Origin: Paenibacillus arenosi
Lineage (GTDB): Bacteria; Bacillota; Bacilli; Paenibacillales; Paenibacillaceae
Direction: 5' to 3'
Assembly: GCF_014841135.1 (NCBI RefSeq)
Contig: NZ_JACYTN010000024.1
Coordinates: 1-64,000 of the forward strand
Length of the DNA: 64,000 nt
Positions 26,301 to 34,114 of the stretch are shown piece after piece. The notes below the pieces were generated by a model that saw only the letters and a list, made by a program, of their open reading frames with translations, was not told where the DNA came from and did no database searches. A program made the position numbers and the translations under genes. Position 1 is the stretch's first letter, and each line of letters starts with the position of its first letter.

Positions 26301-26717
26301 CATCCAGTAATCCCCGGAAGGAGATCGAAACCACGCAAAATACCCCTGATATTGGCCATGAGCTTTTGCAGTAAGTTGAACTTTGTCTCCTGAAATATCA
26401 CCAATATTCCAGGTTGTGTCATTAACCTTAGTTAAGTTCTTTACGAGTTTCCCATGAATATCGTAAATGGCCACTGCTGAAGCAGCCACGTTATTTTTCT
26501 TCGGTACGCTAACCGTCGTGTAGTGTAATTTACTTAATGGGATATAGTGATTTTTCGAGGAATCTACTTTACCGATACCACCGTAAAAAGTTACGTTTCC
26601 GATCGACTCATAGCCACTTGGGACGGCAGCGGATACTGTCATATTGATTCCAAGCAAGTTCGTTATGGTAGCAAGCAAGCTTACCACCATAACGAATAAA
26701 ACGGATCTTTTTATCAT
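23376..26717 (-). CDS. Very large secreted protein of unknown function (DUF5704-like)
   Basis: The 1113-residue protein has a signal peptide (about 1-30, ending VSAAV). The N-terminal half (31-470) is rich in Tyr, Trp and Asn with scattered Cys pairs (CPANC; CTKTGC). A Pro/Thr/Ser/Asn-rich linker follows (about 480-640), then a C-terminal half (640-1113) with beta-rich segments, including a stretch like a CARDB adhesion module (FYLPVWVDEGDYTVHFRSF). It resembles large Paenibacillus proteins annotated DUF5704, a name given from memory. No enzyme motif or wall anchor is visible. It starts 15 bases after the SLH protein gene, so the SLH partner may tether it. I do not know its function. Confidence 0.72.
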   Translation of the reverse strand: MIKRSVLFVMVVSLLATITNLLGINMTVSAAVPSGYESIGNVTFYGGIGKVDSSKNHYIPLSKLHYTTVSVPKKNNVAASAVAIYDIHGKLVKNLTKVNDTTWNIGDISGDKVQLTAKAHGQYQGYFAWFRSPSGDYWMYDYKNERYFLKSNNDPFPPSSGEWAFGTAGNGIPTFGWRYGNNTNTVWSERRITAGSRLTEKFFSPSLHGMEFEMNQVAKVIVNESDLEYWKCPANCMQESKVHGVRNVVVNDSDKTNVVIDFEFQGTFDSSPPGGEVISDGKNGLVRAWFNAWDVTFHGEIYKYPEMKIYAAYSDVPKGSGQCTFSIGSASSGASMNRNDMDPNAAGVIRADSRDAEHFDVSKGIPTSESLFTNAFADNYLFKQDWVQMKGKVTYNCKADIKYVREWTVPGPPICTKTGCVPGPPIHAGDSQNVTYSFSFTRDYSYWQIKNLELYKINRADMLNYALPSGRTTMLPSGYTPPTLNSEHDASVHSHVRPVDTPDISYTPPVLKGGLNRPPSIPDDTSRLKGMAESTTPQSQVNNDTVIFNGATIMDGGETTKDGPTPTNIPQPTIISRDVLYRPSHMINSQLTNKLNTVSSGTIYYDLVSGNVNGGANRSFPINGINTVTVHTPTVNYSNATDDAAHNQKTRPNLNRRAFILDRPFTIHIPTSGQHRNILGYGNRDYAKYIKDKQVRFEFDVYSADKSTFYPRNTWISIPVRDLATTFYLPVWVDEGDYTVHFRSFAENAPSDTLTQQDDNLEVNNHIATDTVPVEVIGRVYDFRITDIVDMNWELAFRQQKKSKEHTGRYYWLGTRNIDGNPRGNDSRYTLPIRRGSHPNGGFKNVTVKPGYHFKFDLKTKGNMFGLNDSIRITPTFEFVSRDGKYRQDVDLYYHAPDRNFVRIGSSFDTIEREITLNARLRNLHPLQIEQTGRTFYQLYRHQLSQSEQVFMQQWLRQVDRPTKTGGFSHMKVPGGLRLFRGPTQLPNGVNPYRAYAAEQQWYGEFGIPSKVYVVQKGFPLHRQFSFREDASFFLKDGYIIVNFNIETIRAGRLDDPHLQYIYAPLTNQWKREGFVYSVTDPYGATFQLKDGDIVFYDADQSSRDDYRVRGTH

Positions 26718-26732
26718 TTCATCACCTACTGA

Positions 26733-27974
26733 CTACTGATGATAGTTGGTATTGAGTTTACCATTGTAAATTGGAATGTAGCTTCCTTGCCAATTGCCCA
26801 TTCCTCCAAAAATAAATCTGAAAGCTTTATCAGAAACGAAGTTTCCTTTAGGAAAAAGTGTACCTGTTGCAAATGATACAGTGCCACTCGATAGTTTCGA
26901 GACATCTACAAACGATTGAAATTGCTCATACTTGGCATTCCAAGGCATAATTCCATACGTTCTATCAGGTTTTCTTGGATTTTTCACGTTCTCTGGCATC
27001 TCATACCAATCATCATTTTGGAACGCAATTTGGCATGGGAATAATCTTTCTACATTTAATTTCCCTGTTATTTTTGTCTCGCTAATGCCCATAACAGCAT
27101 AACCGTCCGAGTCTTTTAATTTGTGATACTTCCCGTTACCAACCCAGGCATATTCCTTATCTTCAATTAACTTTCTATTAGGATCTTTAGGATCACCAAG
27201 GTCAATGGCAACAAGTTGAGTAACCTTACAGGTTGCTTTTCCATCAGGAGATTGGCTTATCATTGCTTTATTATCAAATGGTTTGCCATTAAAAGAATCT
27301 TGGAAATATCTCGGCAGCATCGTCATAATGTTCGTATCATGCCAGTACAACTCCGCTGCTGAAACCGCGTATTTATCAACAGAAAGCTTCGCACCGCTCT
27401 TCACCTTTAGCATTCTTTCGATAACAGAAATAGCTTGGGCACGCGTCGTGCTTCCTTCTGGTGATAGAACTCCTGGTGCAGTTCCTGAAATCAGTCCGTT
27501 CTTCGTTGCAAGATACATCCACTGTTTATCCTCTGCTTTCAGATCAAGTGCTCTAACCGCAACTTTGGACATTTCTTCACGGCTCAATGGCTTATTCCAA
27601 TCTGCACCTACGAAATCACCTTCTACAAAAATCCCGGATGTCTTGGCAGCATCTACATACTTCACATACCATAACCCATTCGCTGCAGATTCAACTGGTA
27701 GATTCAAAGCAGAAACCGCCATCTTCACAAACTCAGCACGAGATACTTTGGCATTAGGTAGAAACTTTCCTGTAGGATATCCCGTTACATAGCCTCTTTT
27801 AACAGCCTCGTAGATCGCCCCTTCTGCCCAGTGCCCTGCTACATCACTAAATGTAACAGCAACCGCACCATTAACCGTCGAAGCGGAAGCCGCAGATGAT
27901 AGACTTACCTGCACACTGCCGCCTAAAAATACTGACAATGCCGTCATTGCAACAAGCGCTTTTCTCTTCATCAT
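26733..27974 (-). CDS. S-layer-homology domain protein, partner of the large secreted protein
   Basis: The 413-residue protein has a signal peptide (1-29) and three SLH domains at about 40-90 (FSDVAGHWAEGAIYEAVKRGYVTGYPTGKFLPN), 100-145 and 150-195, which bind pyruvylated secondary wall polymer. Residues 200-413 form a C-terminal domain of unknown type, with two Cys and aromatic motifs (ELYWHDTNIMTMLPRYFQDSF; GGMGNWQGSYIP). GAGGAGG precedes the ATG. It is the first gene of a two-gene operon, so its unknown domain probably docks or works with the 1113-residue product. Confidence 0.88.
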   Translation of the reverse strand: MMKRKALVAMTALSVFLGGSVQVSLSSAASASTVNGAVAVTFSDVAGHWAEGAIYEAVKRGYVTGYPTGKFLPNAKVSRAEFVKMAVSALNLPVESAANGLWYVKYVDAAKTSGIFVEGDFVGADWNKPLSREEMSKVAVRALDLKAEDKQWMYLATKNGLISGTAPGVLSPEGSTTRAQAISVIERMLKVKSGAKLSVDKYAVSAAELYWHDTNIMTMLPRYFQDSFNGKPFDNKAMISQSPDGKATCKVTQLVAIDLGDPKDPNRKLIEDKEYAWVGNGKYHKLKDSDGYAVMGISETKITGKLNVERLFPCQIAFQNDDWYEMPENVKNPRKPDRTYGIMPWNAKYEQFQSFVDVSKLSSGTVSFATGTLFPKGNFVSDKAFRFIFGGMGNWQGSYIPIYNGKLNTNYHQ

Positions 27975-28212
27975 AAATAAATCCTCCTCGTAGTTGTTCG
28001 ATTGATTCCCTATCTAGTTAAATAGATGTGAAAATGAAAACGGAATACTATGCGAGTCAGTTGTATAGAAACATAGAGGTTGGACGAGTAAGAGTGTCCT
28101 CGCATCAAAAACGTGATCTTGCATGCATTGAGTAGAATGAAAATAGGCTAACACCTAGAGGACTGACTTAATTGAAGTAATGGAGTAATTAATAAAGGAA
28201 AAATATAGGCGG

Positions 28213-28252
28213 TTAAGTCTTATATCGGCACATACCTTATAAGACTTAAGTC
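28213..28252. promoter_or_regulatory. 12-bp perfect inverted repeat upstream of the SLH operon
   Basis: TTAAGTCTTATA (28213-28224) and TATAAGACTTAA (28238-28249) are exact inverted copies 13 bases apart; a smaller palindrome GACTTAAGTC overlaps the right arm. It lies between the mutY terminator and the SLH gene, about 240 bases upstream of the start, and may be an operator. No other gene is seen in 27975-28408. Confidence 0.45.
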
Positions 28253-28267
28253 CTATAGAACAAAAAA

Positions 28268-28304
28268 CAGCCGAACGCACCTATATAAGGTCAACGTCCG
28301 GCTG
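28268..28304 (-). terminator. Terminator of mutY
   Basis: CAGCCG and CGGCTG close a larger imperfect hairpin with inner ACCT/AGGT pairing; the minus strand continues TTTTTTG. It lies about 105 bases past the mutY stop. Confidence 0.75.
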
Positions 28305-28408
28305 CCTGCCGTCCAAGATTTGTATAATTAACTCTATTATACTGCTCTACATCACAATAGCAAGTTAGAAATACTTATCACGCTCTGCATAAATGAAAAA
28401 ACAATTTA

Positions 28409-29512
28409 TCAAACTTCCTGCTCCCCAAAGTAAGCATCCAATAAGCGTACAAACAAGTTCGGGAAGGCATATTCTTCCCGATCATTAGGCCCAATAAACG
28501 CATATCCCTCCGGTACTGCCGCATCTTCAGCTATGCTGCAGCGGAATACCCGCATCTGCCAGTGGATATGGCTAAACGTATGCTCTGCATCCATAAACCG
28601 CTCCATCGGCAGCACAGCAAGCCCTTCCTGATGCAAGGCACCTCGCAGCATATCTTGAGCTTCTGCATCGGGAAGTCCCGCTACGCTCATTTGCTTTGGC
28701 ACCAAGATGTGAGGCATTTCCCACATCCGAGCCAGCAACCCACTCTCAGGACGCTGACGCATAAGCAGCTTGCCTTTGTTAACACCAGTTCCTTCAATAA
28801 GAGCAGCATAGCGCAGCTCTGGCTTCGGCGGCTTCGCCTTCGTCTTAATCGGCAGCAGCGTCTCTTCTCCTGCCAAACGGCCTGCACAATGCTCCATCAC
28901 AGGGCATAGCAAACAAGCTGGCGACTTCGGTGTGCAGACAAGTGCACCAAGCTCCATAATGGCCTGATTGAAGTCAGAAGCATGTCCATCTGGAATAAGG
29001 TCACGCGCAATATGCTCGATATGAACTCGCGTAGCAGGCTTAGCAATATCATCATGCAGACGGAAATAGCGTGACAATACACGCATAACATTGCCATCTA
29101 CAGCTGGCTCAGAACGATTGAACGCGATGCTCATAATCGCGCCTGTCGTGTATGGGCCGACCCCTTTTAAGGAAGCGACAGCTGCTTTGTCATTAGGCAC
29201 AACTCCAGCGTATTTTTCCTTCACTTCACGCGCTCCAGCCTGCAAGTTGCGTGCTCTTGAATAATAGCCAAGTCCTTCCCAAGCCTTCAACACTTCTTCC
29301 TCTGGAGCATCTGCCAAAGCAGTCGGCGTAGGAAACTTCGTGATAAATCTTTCGAAATATGGAATGACGGTGCTGACTCGCGTCTGCTGCAGCATAATCT
29401 CCGACACCCATGTGTAGTAAGCATTATGTTGACGGCGCCATGGCAAGTCCCGACGGTTATCTAAATACCATCGAAGCAATTCGCGGCTAAAATATCGTTG
29501 TTGCTCCTCCAT
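28409..29512 (-). CDS. mutY: A/G-specific adenine DNA glycosylase
   Basis: MutY removes adenine paired with 8-oxoguanine. The 367-residue product shows the catalytic Glu in VSEIMLQQTRV (near 41), the helix-hairpin-helix LKGVGPYTTGAIMSIAF with the catalytic Asp in AVDGNVMRVLSR (near 140), the 4Fe-4S motif CTPKSPACLLCPVMEHC (four Cys) and a C-terminal NUDIX-like 8-oxoG recognition domain (about 225-360; AEHTFSHIHWQMRVF). GGGGAG precedes the ATG. It appears monocistronic. Confidence 0.96.
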   Translation of the reverse strand: MEEQQRYFSRELLRWYLDNRRDLPWRRQHNAYYTWVSEIMLQQTRVSTVIPYFERFITKFPTPTALADAPEEEVLKAWEGLGYYSRARNLQAGAREVKEKYAGVVPNDKAAVASLKGVGPYTTGAIMSIAFNRSEPAVDGNVMRVLSRYFRLHDDIAKPATRVHIEHIARDLIPDGHASDFNQAIMELGALVCTPKSPACLLCPVMEHCAGRLAGEETLLPIKTKAKPPKPELRYAALIEGTGVNKGKLLMRQRPESGLLARMWEMPHILVPKQMSVAGLPDAEAQDMLRGALHQEGLAVLPMERFMDAEHTFSHIHWQMRVFRCSIAEDAAVPEGYAFIGPNDREEYAFPNLFVRLLDAYFGEQEV

Positions 29513-29817
29513 AAAAGTCTCCCCAATCCTCTATTCTCGATCCTCTATGTTTCTTTCTATCTCTAGTTATGACGATACCAACTACTTATTGCTGTTCATT
29601 ATTTATTATGATAAATATCCAAAAGTCCATTATACATCAGCAGCCTGTATTGTGAACGTTCTGCCAACAAACGGTTATCATGCTTGCCTATCTCTATCGC
29701 TCCTTACTATACTGATAACATAAGGAAATATAAGACAATCTAGCAAAGCAACTTTACCTATTTAACTCCATGAAGCATACATGGTAATCGTCACACAGAG
29801 AGGATGAGATAACAAAA
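29513..29817. other. Intergenic region between divergent mutY and cytochrome c genes
   Basis: About 305 bases that must hold both promoters. No convincing -35/-10 pair, repeat or small gene was identified. Confidence 0.3.
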
Positions 29818-30225
29818 ATGAGGATACATAACAATAAAGAGACCTCGCATCTGCAGCAACCTAACCATAGAAGACACTTAAGGAAGAAACCATTGCTTCT
29901 GTCTTCATTCCTGCTATTGATCACGATAAGTTTGACAGCATGCGGCGGAGGAACGCAGCAGCAAAGTGCCCAGCTCGAAGGCCCGGCAGATGCTGTTGAA
30001 GTGTACAAAAATTCATGCTTAGCATGTCATGCAGCGGATTTAAGCGGCAAGATGGGACCTGAAACGAATTTGACTACTATTGGCGATCGCCTGACGAAAG
30101 AACAAATTGTAACCATCATCAAAGAAGGCAAAGGCAGAATGCCTACTCAAAGTGGGCGTGTCAGCGATGAAGACGCCGAAAAGGTCGCCGCATGGCTTGC
30201 AACGAAAAAGGAACAGGCAAAATAA
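29818..30225 (+). CDS. Membrane-anchored c-type cytochrome lipoprotein (CccB-like)
   Basis: The 135-residue protein has a long basic N-terminus, a hydrophobic stretch (LLLSSFLLLITISL) ending in the lipobox LTAC with Cys near residue 42, and a single haem domain. The haem motif is CLACH (near 67-71) and the axial Met is probably in GRMPTQSG (near 109). Such small cytochromes c-551/c-550 carry electrons on the outer face of the membrane in Bacillota. GAGGATGAG lies before the ATG; a shorter internal start cannot be excluded as the basic lead is long. Confidence 0.88.
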   Translation: MRIHNNKETSHLQQPNHRRHLRKKPLLLSSFLLLITISLTACGGGTQQQSAQLEGPADAVEVYKNSCLACHAADLSGKMGPETNLTTIGDRLTKEQIVTIIKEGKGRMPTQSGRVSDEDAEKVAAWLATKKEQAK

Positions 30226-30266
30226 CCGATAACGACTCACCACGATCATTTCAAAATAACAAATAA

Positions 30267-30306
30267 GGTCATGCAGGCTTCTACTATTGAGAAGCACATG
30301 GCCTTT
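30267..30306 (+). terminator. Terminator of the cytochrome c gene
   Basis: GGTCATG-CAG-GCTTCT pairs with AGAAGC-A-CATGGCC and is followed by TTTTTA, about 40 bases past the stop. Confidence 0.8.
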
Positions 30307-30444
30307 TTAGCATGAATGTCATAATCCTTGCAAATCTGTAAGTTTCCTGTCATCTCATTCGATAGTTCCCGCACTCCTCCCTTGGTATAGTAGTCAACAG
30401 ATACACGACATGCTATCAATAACCTACTACGGAGGATTTACAAC

Positions 30445-31020
30445 ATGAAAAAAGCTACTATAACGATGCTAGTCATCATGATGATGGCTATTTTAACTGG
30501 CTGTATAGATCAAGCGAATGGACTTATCCTTTATGGAGAAGAAGCTAAGCTGAACCAAGTGGCAGACAAGTATAAAGATGATATTAAATCACAAACAATC
30601 TACAACGTGAAAAAAGTCAGTACCCAAGGAAAAGAAGTTCTTGTCTTATCTGAGTCGACAGCACGCAATTTAATTCGAATGGAGCTGTGGAATGAAGTGA
30701 AAAACGAAACGCAGCTAAGCGTTCTAAAAGGAATGCCAACGATCGGAAACGAAAGTGGCTTACTGTTCGCCAAACCCGAGGACAAGCATATTGAAATGAA
30801 TGGTCTAAACGTCAGCTACCAAGGTAACTGTGTAATCGGAGAATCTAGACGCTACACGGATGCCTATGTAGTTGTAAAGGACAGTTCATTCGAAACGATA
30901 AAAGGCACACTAAAGCAAATGACAGTTCTGCATACTAAAAAGAGCATGGACAAAGAGCTTGTAACGATTAAAGATTATACGGATGCCTTTCAACTCGTAA
31001 AATTGACTGCCATCAATTAA
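30445..31020 (+). CDS. Hypothetical lipoprotein
   Basis: The 191-residue product begins with a lipoprotein signal (KKATITMLVIMMMAILTGC, Cys at 20) and continues as a soluble domain with no motif I recognise. The mature part is moderately charged and probably alpha/beta (LNQVADKYKDDIKSQTIYNVKKV; YTDAYVVVKDSSFETIKGTLKQM). GGAGG precedes the ATG at normal distance. It stands alone between terminators, with acpS convergent. It should sit on the outer face of the membrane; the function is unknown. Confidence 0.8.
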   Translation: MKKATITMLVIMMMAILTGCIDQANGLILYGEEAKLNQVADKYKDDIKSQTIYNVKKVSTQGKEVLVLSESTARNLIRMELWNEVKNETQLSVLKGMPTIGNESGLLFAKPEDKHIEMNGLNVSYQGNCVIGESRRYTDAYVVVKDSSFETIKGTLKQMTVLHTKKSMDKELVTIKDYTDAFQLVKLTAIN

Positions 31021-31036
31021 ATAAAGGAACGACGAC

Positions 31037-31075
31037 AACCTCCATTCTAACTGACAACAGTAGGAAATGGAGGTT
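31037..31075. terminator. Bidirectional hairpin between the lipoprotein gene and acpS
   Basis: AACCTCCATT and AATGGAGGTT form a 10-bp stem between two convergent genes, with T-rich sequence on the plus side. Confidence 0.7.
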
Positions 31076-31081
31076 TGTGTT

Positions 31082-31468
31082 TTATTGCTCAACGACACAA
31101 ACGGCTGATGCGATATGCGGTTGATGGGAAATGCTAATATGAATTCGCGTATGCTCAGCTTCAAGCCCTAACCGCTTCCATCCTGATCGACTAAGCTCTA
31201 CATAAGGTTTGCCTGATTCCGCAGGAAGGACCTCAATATCTTGAAATCCAAGGACTGAACCGATTCCACAGCCAAATGCTTTGACGACCGCCTCTTTGGC
31301 AGCAAAGCGACCTGCTACCCATTCTAAGGATCTCGACTCATATTGTTGAAGAAGCGCAAGCTCTCGCGGCGTCAAGATACGCTGCAAGTAGCGTTCTCTG
31401 CTCTTTCCATCCAATAAACGACCAATGCGATCAATTTCTAAAATATCATGACCAAGACCGAGTATCAT
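31082..31468 (-). CDS. acpS: Holo-[acyl-carrier-protein] synthase
   Basis: AcpS transfers the 4'-phosphopantetheine group of CoA to acyl carrier protein. The 128-residue product has the metal-binding Asp in GHDILEIDRI (near 8), the second acid motif RFAAKEAVVKAFG (Glu near 58) and the C-terminal ISISH segment. The length is normal for the family. The start is ATG at 31468 with a GGCGGGAT-type site. Terminator shared with the convergent lipoprotein gene. Confidence 0.95.
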   Translation of the reverse strand: MILGLGHDILEIDRIGRLLDGKSRERYLQRILTPRELALLQQYESRSLEWVAGRFAAKEAVVKAFGCGIGSVLGFQDIEVLPAESGKPYVELSRSGWKRLGLEAEHTRIHISISHQPHIASAVCVVEQ

Positions 31469-31675
31469 CCTATCCCGCCTTCCCTTTTCATCGAATCAAA
31501 AACAACGTGCACTCATTATCTTATGAAGAACCATGGTTTGCAAATAGATAAGACAGCTCGTATGCCAATCTCGCATTATAGTAAAATCAGCATTTCTCCT
31601 CCTCTATTAATCTAGTCCGATCTGGCAACTCTCTCATATATTACAGTATCTTCTCAAATAAAAGGAGGAAGCAAG

Positions 31676-31936
31676 ATGTCGTATTACAACAATTGCGGAT
31701 GGGGCGGTAATTACGGCGGCAACTACGGAGGTTATGGCGGTCAAAATGATGGTCTAAAAGGTCCATTGGCTATCCTGAAAAAAATCTCTCTTGGCACTAC
31801 GATTAGCGTACACTTCGACTCTGTAGAACGTGTTGGTAGATATCTAGGGATTGAAAATGGCACTGTCCTTCTACTCGTAAACGGAACCATATACTATATC
31901 TCTATTAAGAAAATTACTGCAATCGACATACCATAA
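31676..31936 (+). CDS. Small Gly/Tyr-rich protein, probable spore coat component
   Basis: The 86-residue product starts with a Gly/Asn/Tyr-rich region (YYNNCGWGGNYGGNYGGYGGQ) and continues into a compact beta-like domain (ISLGTTISVHFDSVERVGRYLGIENGTVLLLVNGTIYYISIKKITAIDI). Such compositions are common in coat or crust proteins of Bacillales. A CATATATTA box at 31635-31643 resembles the -10 of sporulation sigma-K/E promoters, but no -35 partner is convincing. The ribosome binding site AAAGGAGG is strong. Function is inferred from composition only. Confidence 0.7.
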   Translation: MSYYNNCGWGGNYGGNYGGYGGQNDGLKGPLAILKKISLGTTISVHFDSVERVGRYLGIENGTVLLLVNGTIYYISIKKITAIDIP

Positions 31937-31955
31937 CCATTCACAGTATGTAAAA

Positions 31956-31984
31956 ATAGAGGGCTGCCTCACCAGCCCTCTCTC
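31956..31984 (+). terminator. Terminator of the small Gly-rich protein gene
   Basis: AGAGGGCTG and CAGCCCTCT form a 9-bp stem with a 6-base loop, about 20 bases past the stop and followed by a CT-rich run. Confidence 0.75.
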
Positions 31985-32106
31985 TTAACTCAATCGCCCC
32001 TACAAACATCCTCCTCAATGAACTCGACAGCAGTTACTGCTATTCGCAGTACGTACATAAATAGAACGACGATAAAGGTTATTTAAAATTTCCCAAGCTG
32101 TGAGCT

Positions 32107-33069
32107 TCACTGCAGTTCAATACCTATTCCCAACTCATCGGCTTGCCTCGTATACCAAGCTGCTACTGCTACATCAAATACAGCCAAGCCCATGGGAGCA
32201 AACCAGATTCGTTCCTGCCACGCTGTATCTATTTTCACCTTACCAGCAATGACATCGGACAGCGTAACCGCATGCTCTTCCTGCAGCCCTTCATCAAGGT
32301 GAAGACGCTCTATATCTGTATCTGCCCGACATACTTCATCCCAACTATCTACAACAACTAGGCCGCTGCTTGCCTTAGCTTCAGGTAAATAGTCACGAAG
32401 GGATACATGCATAAGAATGCTGCCCTCTTTGGAGGGAATATGAATATATCTTGCACTGGAAGCTGTGCAAGTAAATACGATATCGGCGCCTAGGTATGCC
32501 TCCTGCCACGTCGCAACCGCCCTTACAGGCACATTATTAGCAACCGGCAATGAGAAACTGATTTCTCGCTTATCATAAACACGAATCTCTTCAATTCGTT
32601 CACTAAACAAACTCGTTAACATATTTACATGATGCTGGCCAATCGGCCCCATCCCAATGACGGCAACTTGCAATTCATCCCCTTGACGTTCTTGCAGCAG
32701 CTTGCTCAATAGTGCAGCACTAACAGCAGTAGTCCGTATCGTACTAATCAAGCTACCATTAATAATATAGTTTGGAATTCCCGTATCTGGATCATTTAAA
32801 ATCGTGACACTATTTGCCCTTGGCAGACCTATATTCACATTGTTAGGATAGCTAGCAATCCACTTCATACCTGCTGCACGAATCGGCCTGCTAATATAAG
32901 CTGGCATGGCAATAATTCGATTGCTTGCATCCCCAAATTTTAAATAGGGCTTAATGGGCTGTGCATAGTCCCCCTCGCCATAGGCGAGGGAAACTTCTGC
33001 TATTACATCACTTAAAGCTGCCCACGGAATGCCAATCTGCCGCAAGTCGTCTTCCGTTATATATTTCAC
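32107..33069 (-). CDS. sbnB: 2,3-diaminopropionate biosynthesis protein SbnB-like (ornithine cyclodeaminase family)
   Basis: SbnB oxidises N-(1-amino-1-carboxyethyl)-glutamate with NAD to give L-2,3-diaminopropionate (Dap) and 2-oxoglutarate. The 320-residue product is a member of the ornithine cyclodeaminase/mu-crystallin fold, with the substrate region KWIASYPNNVNIGLPRANSVTILND and the Rossmann loop VIGMGPIGQHHVNML. The GTG start at 33069 overlaps the sbnA stop (GTGA), and the pairing with SbnA supports this role over ornithine cyclodeaminase itself. It is the last gene of a three-gene minus-strand operon. Confidence 0.87.
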   Translation of the reverse strand: MKYITEDDLRQIGIPWAALSDVIAEVSLAYGEGDYAQPIKPYLKFGDASNRIIAMPAYISRPIRAAGMKWIASYPNNVNIGLPRANSVTILNDPDTGIPNYIINGSLISTIRTTAVSAALLSKLLQERQGDELQVAVIGMGPIGQHHVNMLTSLFSERIEEIRVYDKREISFSLPVANNVPVRAVATWQEAYLGADIVFTCTASSARYIHIPSKEGSILMHVSLRDYLPEAKASSGLVVVDSWDEVCRADTDIERLHLDEGLQEEHAVTLSDVIAGKVKIDTAWQERIWFAPMGLAVFDVAVAAWYTRQADELGIGIELQ

Positions 33070-34082
33070 GCGATCTCCACCCCGCCTTCACTTGCTTGCC
33101 GTGCACGGACTTGATCCAGTGCTTCCTTGCCAAAAAATTTGGCAATCCATTGATCATCATAAACGGTCTCTAAATATCTCTCCCCTCTATCAGGGAGTAT
33201 CAATGCACAGGTAGAACCTGGAGCTATTCGATCCTGAACCTTCTCCAAAGCAGCGATCATGCCACCCGAAGAACCCCCAACGAGAATGGATTCCAAGCGA
33301 GCAAGGCGTCTACACCCAATAATGCATTCCAGATCGTCAACCTCTACAATGTCATCGATTCCGTCTTCGGGGCATAGTGCTGGCCTCACAGCCGCACCAA
33401 GTCCTGGAAGTAATCGACGCTGTTTCGGTCTATTGCTGCCAAATATCGAGCTACCAAGGGCATCAACCGCAATAACCTTTGTTGCAAGTCGATTAGCACG
33501 AATATATTCAATACAGCCACGAATCGTCCCGCAGGTGCTTACTCCGCAAAGCAAATAGTCTATTCGCGGTAAATCAGTTGCAATCTCCGCCATCGTCGTC
33601 TGCTGGTGAGAAAGTGGGTTATTCATATTGCCATATTGATTGGGCCAAAATGCATGGGGAAGCTTACGCAGCCAATGGCGCACTCTGGCCAAGCGAGCGG
33701 GCAAATATTCACCTGTCGCCGAATCTGGCTCACGAACAAGATCGATGCGAGCCCCGTAGGCACGTAATATGCGTATATTCGTTAACGTCGTACGAGGATC
33801 AACGACACAAATGAACGTACATCCAATCAGATTACAAATTTGCGCCAAGCCAATCGCAAGATTACCCGAACTTGATTCGACAACTACTGACCCTGGTCGA
33901 AGCTTACCTTCACGCAAAGCCTCTTGCAGCATCACTTTGGCTGGGCGATCCTTTATACTTCCGCCGGGGTTCAGCATTTCCAACTTTACATACGCATCGA
34001 ATGAAGCATGTTTGAACAAGCGCTGCAGCTTAACCACTGGCGTATTACCAATGACCGTCATCATATGCGCATGAGCGCTCAC
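33066..34082 (-). CDS. sbnA: 2,3-diaminopropionate biosynthesis protein SbnA-like (PLP enzyme)
   Basis: SbnA condenses O-phospho-L-serine and L-glutamate in a PLP-dependent beta-replacement, the first step to Dap. The 338-residue protein is of the cysteine synthase fold: PLP lysine in GGSIKDRPAKVML, SSSGNLAIGLAQ, the phosphate loop GVSTCGTIRG and the C-terminal SSGGMIAAL segment. GTG at 34082 has GAAGGG 8 bases upstream; a GTG three codons earlier (34091) and an ATG further in are alternatives. Gene pair sbnA-sbnB is fused head to tail and preceded by a PaaK-like ligase gene. Confidence 0.87.
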   Translation of the reverse strand: MSAHAHMMTVIGNTPVVKLQRLFKHASFDAYVKLEMLNPGGSIKDRPAKVMLQEALREGKLRPGSVVVESSSGNLAIGLAQICNLIGCTFICVVDPRTTLTNIRILRAYGARIDLVREPDSATGEYLPARLARVRHWLRKLPHAFWPNQYGNMNNPLSHQQTTMAEIATDLPRIDYLLCGVSTCGTIRGCIEYIRANRLATKVIAVDALGSSIFGSNRPKQRRLLPGLGAAVRPALCPEDGIDDIVEVDDLECIIGCRRLARLESILVGGSSGGMIAALEKVQDRIAPGSTCALILPDRGERYLETVYDDQWIAKFFGKEALDQVRARQASEGGVEIA

Positions 34083-34114
34083 ACTTACCACACCCTTCTC
34101 TTTGACTGCAACTC

